A DNA stretch of 63,683 nucleotides from positions 1-63,683 of the forward strand of contig JACOUM010000006.1 of NCBI GenBank assembly GCA_016177795.1, given 5' to 3'. How positions within the stretch are numbered: the stretch's first letter is position 1; each line of letters opens with the position of its first letter. Positions 58,789 through 63,683 of this stretch are shown in pieces. The position numbers were made by a program, and so were the translations under genes. This DNA is from Nitrosomonadales bacterium. Lineage in GTDB: Bacteria > Pseudomonadota > Gammaproteobacteria > Burkholderiales > Gallionellaceae. The notes beneath the pieces are model-generated. The model did not search any database. It was given only the letters and a program-made list of their open reading frames with translations, and was not told the origin of the DNA.

Positions 58789-60087
58789 ATGTCCGGAACC
58801 GGTCACGTTTTGCATATCGAACTTGGCGCAGATTGCACCCCCGATGTCGCCAGACAATTGTCACCCCGTCTATCCACCTTGATTCACCGCGCAGTCACGA
58901 GCACAGCCATTCTCACTAAAGTCTTGCAGGAAGAAAACTGGGATGCCATAGTTTGCAGCAATACCCTGCTGGCAACCAATACACTGCATTCGTTTCTTGC
59001 CAATCTGCCCGGCATGGCCTGCCAGATCCGTTTGGATGCAGACAACAGGCTACACCTCCCTTATGTCAGCGAAGGTTGTTCTGCTCTGCTTGGCATCGCC
59101 CCGTTGGAAGTTGAACTGCATCCGGAATTGCTGCTCGGCATGCTGCATCCGGAAGATCGCGATATGTTCTACAAGAGTATGCAAGAATCCATCGCACAGC
59201 CCACACCCTGGAACTGGGAAGGACGTATCGTGCTGCCACCGAACGGCGAGATCAAATGGGTGAACTTGCGCGCGACATGCCGCGAAGCCGATTCGCATGG
59301 CACCGTATGGGAAGGCTTCATGGTCAACATCACCCAGAACAAGCTCGCCGAACAGGAAATAAGAGCTTCGCGTCAGCGGCTGCGCGAACTGACTTCCCAT
59401 GTGGAAAACATCAAGGAAGAAGAACGAGGACGCATTGCGCGCGATCTCCATGATGAAATCGGCGTGCTGCTGACCGCCTTGAAAATGGATATGGCCTGGC
59501 TGGCGCAACGCTTGCCACAAGGTGGCAGTGCGCTGCACGAAAAGGTTCAAGCCATGACCGATCTACTGGATACGGCAAGCTCCTTCGCCAACAATCTGGT
59601 GCATAGCCTGCGCCCGGCCTTTCTCGATTGCTTTGGCATCGTTGCGGCAATTGAAATCGAGGCCAAGGAGTTCACCAAACGAACCGGTATTCCGTGCAAA
59701 ATTACCAAGTCGGATGACGACATTGAACTACCCGGCGAACAATCGATTGCCCTGTTCCGCGTGTTTCAGGAAACACTGAGTAACATCATGAAACATGCGG
59801 CGGCAAAGCAAGTGCACATCGAAATTCTCAAGACCGGGAAATGCGTTTATCTGGCTGTCTCGGACGATGGCAAAGGCTTTGACAAAACATCTCGCAACAA
59901 ACCACTCTCGTTCGGTTTGCGCGGCATTCAGGAGCGCATCAAGCATCTTGGCGGAGACGTTGGAATCACCAGCGAACCTGGCAAAGGAACACAAATCGCG
60001 GTTAGCGTGCCACTCAACAATACCGACCGCACACTTAACAATGTTAGACTCCAGCAAGCATCTTATTTTGACCAAGCCATCAAATGA
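58789..60087 (+). CDS. NarX/DegS-type sensor histidine kinase with PAS domain
   Basis: The 432-residue soluble protein has an N-terminal region of unknown type, a PAS domain (about 75-190, ending TQNKLAEQEI), and a HisKA_3 dimerisation domain with phosphoacceptor His221 in RGRIARDLHDEIG, followed by an ATPase domain (VSDDGKGFD, SFGLRGIQERI). It has no membrane helix. Its stop overlaps the regulator start (ATGA). Signal unknown; PAS suggests a cytoplasmic cue. Confidence 0.92.
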   Translation: MSGTGHVLHIELGADCTPDVARQLSPRLSTLIHRAVTSTAILTKVLQEENWDAIVCSNTLLATNTLHSFLANLPGMACQIRLDADNRLHLPYVSEGCSALLGIAPLEVELHPELLLGMLHPEDRDMFYKSMQESIAQPTPWNWEGRIVLPPNGEIKWVNLRATCREADSHGTVWEGFMVNITQNKLAEQEIRASRQRLRELTSHVENIKEEERGRIARDLHDEIGVLLTALKMDMAWLAQRLPQGGSALHEKVQAMTDLLDTASSFANNLVHSLRPAFLDCFGIVAAIEIEAKEFTKRTGIPCKITKSDDDIELPGEQSIALFRVFQETLSNIMKHAAAKQVHIEILKTGKCVYLAVSDDGKGFDKTSRNKPLSFGLRGIQERIKHLGGDVGITSEPGKGTQIAVSVPLNNTDRTLNNVRLQQASYFDQAIK

Positions 60088-60725
60088 TCAAGATTCTCGT
60101 AGTTGATGACCACGCCCTGATCCGCAAAGGGATAACGCAGTTACTCGAAGACAACCATGGCATGCAAGTGGCCGGGGAAGCCGAAACCGGGATACAAGCC
60201 ATCAGCATGATGCGCAATAATCACTTCGACCTGGTGTTGCTGGATATTGCCCTGCCGGACAAGCATGGCATGGACGTCCTCAAACAACTCAAGTCGGAAC
60301 AGCCTGACATCAAAATCATCGTGCTGAGCATGTATCCGGAAGACCAATATGGCGTGCGCACCCTGAAAGCGGGTGCGATGGGCTACATCAACAAACAAAG
60401 CGCGCCGGAAAAACTGGTTGGCGCGATCCGGCACGTCAACAGCGGCAAAAAATATATCAGCGAAGCCCTGGCTGAACAGTTGCTGAACAACCTGATTGGC
60501 GAATCGCAAGATCTGATGCACCAGAGCTTGTCCAACCGTGAATATCAGACCCTGTGTTTGATGTCCTCCGGCAAATCCCTGATCGAGATTTCAGAAGCCA
60601 TGCTGATCAGCCCCAAGACCGTGAGCGTTTATCGCGCGCGCATGCTGAAAAAAATGGGTTTCAGGAACAATGCCGAAGCGGTTCACTATGCCATTGCGCA
60701 TCATTTGGTAGATGCCAAAAACTGA
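60084..60725 (+). CDS. NarL/LuxR-family response regulator
   Basis: The 213-residue protein has a receiver domain (acidic pair in VDDHALIRKG, Asp54 in LVLLDIALPD, Lys in YINKQSAPEKL) and a C-terminal LuxR-type HTH (LSNREYQTLCLMSSGKSL, VSVYRARMLKKMGF). It is translationally coupled to the kinase. Targets are unknown; the neighbouring diguanylate cyclase and flagellin are candidates. Confidence 0.94.
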   Translation: MIKILVVDDHALIRKGITQLLEDNHGMQVAGEAETGIQAISMMRNNHFDLVLLDIALPDKHGMDVLKQLKSEQPDIKIIVLSMYPEDQYGVRTLKAGAMGYINKQSAPEKLVGAIRHVNSGKKYISEALAEQLLNNLIGESQDLMHQSLSNREYQTLCLMSSGKSLIEISEAMLISPKTVSVYRARMLKKMGFRNNAEAVHYAIAHHLVDAKN

Positions 60726-60795
60726 AATGGGGGGATACCTGCCCGCTATTCAGCGCATCAAAAGTTCTATTACCCATGATAATCCGCACAAAAAA

Positions 60796-60819
60796 CGGGC
60801 GAATGAATTCGCTCCTACA
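60796..60819. repeat. REP-like palindromic sequence
   Basis: CGGGCGAATGAATTCGCTCC followed by TACA contains the palindrome GCGAATGAATTCGC and, on the minus strand, reads TGTAGGAGCGAATTCATTCG, the form of repetitive extragenic palindromes well known in Pseudomonas and relatives. Only one copy is seen here. Confidence 0.55.
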
Positions 60820-60841
60820 CGGGCATTGTAATCACTGAGCC

Positions 60842-62632
60842 ATGAACAAGCAATTATCCAATCCATTCGAGCTTGCCCGCGAAACGCTGAAAACGCTGGC
60901 ATCGCGCAAAGTTCCGCCGACGCCGGACAACTACGCGAAGATTTACACTGAAATCAGCGGCATCCCCACCGAAAAAAACAACGGCGCGGAAAAAGTCTTA
61001 CGCGGCATCGCAGAGCGTCTCGTGCAGACTCCAAAATCTGCGTCAACCGGCATCACATTGAAAAAAGTGATGGAAACAGGAAATTGGGAAAGATGCCTTC
61101 GTGAAATTGAAAAAGTCCTGCCCAAGCAAGACGGAGAAGTGGTTCAATCCTGGTCTGATCTGATACGCGATTTGCTGCGCCAACTCGAAATCACCCACAA
61201 AGGCTTGACCATCACCCGCAAAAAGGAAGGCGTGGAAACCGTGTTGGCGCGGTTTGCGGCGGATCCGGAAACCCTGTTTGTAAAACTGAGCGGATTGGTG
61301 CGCTCATGGCCGGAATCCCAGGTAGCCGCCAACCCCGTCGATGTCGTCTCCACTCCGCTCGTCGAACCTGTTGCGGGCAACGCCGCAATCACACCTGCAG
61401 TTGTTGGCTCTGCGCCTGTCCTCAAACCGGACAGCAATACCGAAACGATCGGAAAACTTTCGGAATTACTGGCACAAACACTGGAAAGCATACTCAGCAC
61501 CCAGCCGGAATTGGCGCAGGAAGTGCGCACCCTTGCACAGCAGATACGCAGCATCAAAACACACGGAGATGTCACCGCACTGGCCAAACAACTGCGCCAA
61601 TTCTGGATAAAAGCCGAACTGCGCGGCGGCGACAAAGCCAGGATTCACGAAGGCTTGGTGCGCCTGTTGCGCCTGCTGGTGGAAAACATCGGCGAAATGG
61701 TCGAAGACGAAGAATGGCTGCATGGGCAAATCATCATCCTGCAGGAAATCATCGCCAACCCGATCGATACCCGCGCCATCGCCGATGCCGAACGCAGCCT
61801 GCGCGATGCCATCATCAAGCAAGGCATGCTCAAGCAGAGCCTGGCCGATGCCAAAACCACCCTTAAGAGCCTGATGACCACCTTTATTGACCGGCTTGGT
61901 GAAATTACCGAAAGCACCGGCGACTACCATCAAAAAATTGAGGGTTACAGCAAAAAAATCGGCAGGTCCAACAACCTCACCGAATTAAGTCACCTGCTGG
62001 ACGACATCATGCAGGACACGCGCGTCATTCAAGCCAGCGCGTTGCGCTCGCATGAAGAATTGCTCGGTACCCGCAAACAGGTACAGGAGTCAGAAGCCAA
62101 AATCAAAAAGCTTGAGCAGGAACTTGCGCAAGTCAGCGAACTGGTGCGCGAAGATCAGCTCACCGGCGCGCTCAACCGGCGCGGCCTGGATGAAGCGTTC
62201 GAACGCGAGGCGATGCGTGCAGATCGCAGCCAGATACCCATTTGCGTCGCACTGCTCGACATCGACAACTTCAAGAGCCTCAACGACACTCTCGGTCATC
62301 ACGCCGGTGACCAGGCGCTCATTCACCTGAGCAACGTCATCAGGGATGCCCTGCGCCCCAGCGATCTGGTCGCGCGCTACGGCGGAGAGGAATTCATTAT
62401 CGTGCTGCCGGGCGTCGGCATTGAAGAAGCCGTTGCCACCATCGAACGCCTGCAACGCGAACTCACCAAGAAATTTTTCCTGCATGGAAACGACCGCATC
62501 CTGGTCACCTTCAGTGCAGGCGTAGCACAACGCGCGCCGCAAGAACTCCAGGAAGATGTCATCGGGCGCACGGACAGTGCAATGTATCGAGCCAAACACA
62601 CCGGCAAGAACCGCGTGGTGGTGGCAGAGTAA
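60842..62632 (+). CDS. Diguanylate cyclase (GGDEF) with long helical N-terminal region
   Basis: The 596-residue protein has no membrane helix. The first about 430 residues are helical, starting FELARETLKTLASRKVPPTP. The C-terminal GGDEF domain carries LTGALNRRGLDEAF, the metal Asp in LDIDNFKSLNDTLGHHAGD, the active motif GGEEF (514-518) and the inhibitory I-site RPSD (505-508). It should make c-di-GMP and be product-inhibited. Downstream is the flagellin gene and upstream the two-component pair, which suggests motility or attachment control (inference). Confidence 0.94.
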   Translation: MNKQLSNPFELARETLKTLASRKVPPTPDNYAKIYTEISGIPTEKNNGAEKVLRGIAERLVQTPKSASTGITLKKVMETGNWERCLREIEKVLPKQDGEVVQSWSDLIRDLLRQLEITHKGLTITRKKEGVETVLARFAADPETLFVKLSGLVRSWPESQVAANPVDVVSTPLVEPVAGNAAITPAVVGSAPVLKPDSNTETIGKLSELLAQTLESILSTQPELAQEVRTLAQQIRSIKTHGDVTALAKQLRQFWIKAELRGGDKARIHEGLVRLLRLLVENIGEMVEDEEWLHGQIIILQEIIANPIDTRAIADAERSLRDAIIKQGMLKQSLADAKTTLKSLMTTFIDRLGEITESTGDYHQKIEGYSKKIGRSNNLTELSHLLDDIMQDTRVIQASALRSHEELLGTRKQVQESEAKIKKLEQELAQVSELVREDQLTGALNRRGLDEAFEREAMRADRSQIPICVALLDIDNFKSLNDTLGHHAGDQALIHLSNVIRDALRPSDLVARYGGEEFIIVLPGVGIEEAVATIERLQRELTKKFFLHGNDRILVTFSAGVAQRAPQELQEDVIGRTDSAMYRAKHTGKNRVVVAE

Positions 62633-62639
62633 TGCAATA

Positions 62640-62851
62640 CTAACCTCGCAAGTTAACCGGATACTGCAAACGATCAATCATGCCTAACGCCGAGTCACCG
62701 CAACAAAGCTCCTTGACTGGAATCCCAACCTCGGCCTGCTTTAAAAACCCAATGATCTGCTCTTCGGTAAATCGCTTTTTCAAGTCCGTTCTCCTTCTCA
62801 AAAACGGACTTTACTAAGTTTACGCTGGCACTAAAACTGGGGAGCAGGTCA
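62640..62851 (-). mobile_element. IS3-family remnant with truncated OrfA
   Basis: On the minus strand, from TTG at 62783 (GGAG upstream), a frame encodes KKRFTEEQIIGFLKQAEVGI then PVKEL, the standard start of IS3-group OrfA transposases, and breaks off after about 28 codons, ending in unrelated sequence at the TAG at 62640. Upstream, TGACCTGCTCCCCAGTTTTA (from 62851) has the TGA-starting form of an IS3 terminal repeat. So the left end of the element and the first part of OrfA survive. It occupies the region between the diguanylate cyclase and the flagellin promoter. Confidence 0.75.
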
Positions 62852-62891
62852 AAATAAATCTGCATTTCCCTAAAAAATTTTATACACCCCC

Positions 62892-62918
62892 TAAAGTTTT
62901 CCAGACCATTACCGATAA
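62892..62918 (+). promoter_or_regulatory. Sigma-28 (FliA) promoter of the flagellin gene
   Basis: TAAAGTTT (62892-62899), an 11-base spacer and ACCGATAA (62911-62918) match the FliA consensus TAAAGTTT-N11-GCCGATAA at all but one position. The flagellin ATG is at 63018, giving a leader of about 90 bases. Confidence 0.88.
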
Positions 62919-63017
62919 CTGGACTAACGGCGGTTGATGAGCTTGGCAACTTCAGGCAAACCAAAGTGACCGGCAACCAAACCGGGAAACAAACTCAAAA
63001 ATTTAAGGAGAACTAAA

Positions 63018-63683
63018 ATGGCACAAGTCATCAATACCAACCTTGGATCCCTGTTCGCTGGAGCAGCCCTGAACAAATCAGCGAATGCCCTGCAAGTCGC
63101 TCAACAGCGCCTGTCCTCCGGCCTGCGCATCAACAGTGACGATGCGACCGGTTTGGGCATTGCTGTGCTCGCTGATGCCAAAGTTCGCGGCGCGAACATG
63201 AACATTCGCAACGCCAACGACGGCATTTCGAAGGCGCAAATCGCTGATGGCTATCTGACCCAGATCACCGAAAATACGCAACGTCTGCGCGAAATTTTTG
63301 TGCAGACAGGCGCCGTCACCAATGAAGAAGCGGTTGCTCTTCTCGCTGAAAATGCCCGTATTGATGGCTTGGTTGTAGCCAGTGTTGCGGTGACGGTCGA
63401 CGAGGGCGGAGGCACGGCCGGAGGCACAGGCACTACATTCACCGCCGCCGCTGCCTTTGCGAACATCGGTGCATTCGATACCGAACTCGCTGCCATAAAT
63501 ACCGCACGTGCGAAATTTGGTGCCGACATGGCGACGCTTTCATCTGCTGTGGCCGGTCTGCAGGTCGCCTCTGTGAACTTGTCTGCTCAGTATAGCCGCA
63601 TTATGGATACGGACTTTGCTGCAGAATCCATGGCGATGACCCGCAACAACATTTTGCAGCAAGCTGGAACGGCAGTACTGGCG
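63018..63683 (+). CDS. fliC: Flagellin, short form (cut by the window end)
   Basis: The ATG at 63018 follows AAGGAG; 222 codons are present with no stop. The N-terminus MAQVINTNLGSLFAGAALNK and the helix with QQRLSSGLRINS match the flagellin D0/D1 region, and IRNANDGISKAQIADGYLTQ is also typical. The C-terminal D0 block (QYSRIMDTDFAAESMAMTRN, then NILQQAGTAVLA) is nearly complete, so the full protein would be only about 240 residues, short for a flagellin and lacking D2/D3. The usual DDAAGLAIA is DDATGLGIA here, and the central part is a Gly/Thr/Ala-rich stretch. Transcription from the sigma-28 site just upstream fits a structural flagellin. Confidence 0.88.
   Translation, partial: MAQVINTNLGSLFAGAALNKSANALQVAQQRLSSGLRINSDDATGLGIAVLADAKVRGANMNIRNANDGISKAQIADGYLTQITENTQRLREIFVQTGAVTNEEAVALLAENARIDGLVVASVAVTVDEGGGTAGGTGTTFTAAAAFANIGAFDTELAAINTARAKFGADMATLSSAVAGLQVASVNLSAQYSRIMDTDFAAESMAMTRNNILQQAGTAVLA

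Overview
The window looks like a chromosomal segment of a betaproteobacterium, most likely a Gallionellaceae/Sideroxydans-type iron oxidiser. This is an inference. It rests on two decahaem cytochrome plus MtrB-type porin pairs (the Mto/Pio arrangement), a FeoAB pair, and a betaproteobacterial housekeeping backbone (tig-clpP-clpX-lon-hupB-ppiD, sucAB, mdh, fumA, greB, uvrB, dapA-bamC). No 16S gene or other decisive marker is present.

Layout. 0.2-12.5 kb, mostly minus strand: two tandem porin-cytochrome modules for electron transfer across the outer membrane. Each has its own terminator and a near-identical upstream region carrying three helically phased 10-bp TTGCA repeats. Behind them lie a 343-bp IS5-like MITE and an OmpR-type response regulator with a PAS-rich sensor kinase, which is the obvious candidate regulator of the modules. 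A NrfJ-like periplasmic protein and a glycine-zipper lipoprotein follow downstream. 12.7-14.1 kb: a frameshifted ~400-codon gene with a bidirectional terminator. 14.1-22.6 kb: the protein quality-control cluster with tRNA-Asp, tRNA-Val and tRNA-Leu. 22.6-31 kb: TCA-cycle genes (sucA, sucB, a C-terminal stub of gltA, mdh, fumA), an AcuI-like reductase and a small ferredoxin. 31-41 kb: mixed housekeeping and hypothetical genes (TrmH-type methyltransferase, PII protein, ankyrin protein, greB, a possible PilZ protein, small membrane proteins, a DEDDy exonuclease, prc). 41-53.4 kb: an orphan HicB-like protein, uvrB, a DUF2130 coiled-coil/nuclease-like protein, feoAB, dapA-bamC-MBL hydrolase, a TAXI-type protein, a small CDF transporter, DUF488 and an FAD/NAD(P) oxidoreductase.

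53.4-63.7 kb is an accessory-looking stretch bounded by an IS256-type transposase remnant and an IS3-type remnant. It holds a 980-residue, proline-free coiled-coil protein with one C-terminal membrane helix, followed by an orphan ParA-type ATPase with no ParB. A membrane-embedded methyltransferase, a NarX/NarL-type two-component pair, a diguanylate cyclase with an I-site, and a very short flagellin behind a textbook sigma-28 promoter come next; the flagellin is cut by the window end. The coiled-coil/ParA pair is the best candidate here for an undescribed positioning or cytoskeletal system. The duplicated, iteron-controlled porin-cytochrome locus is the best candidate for a new regulatory circuit.
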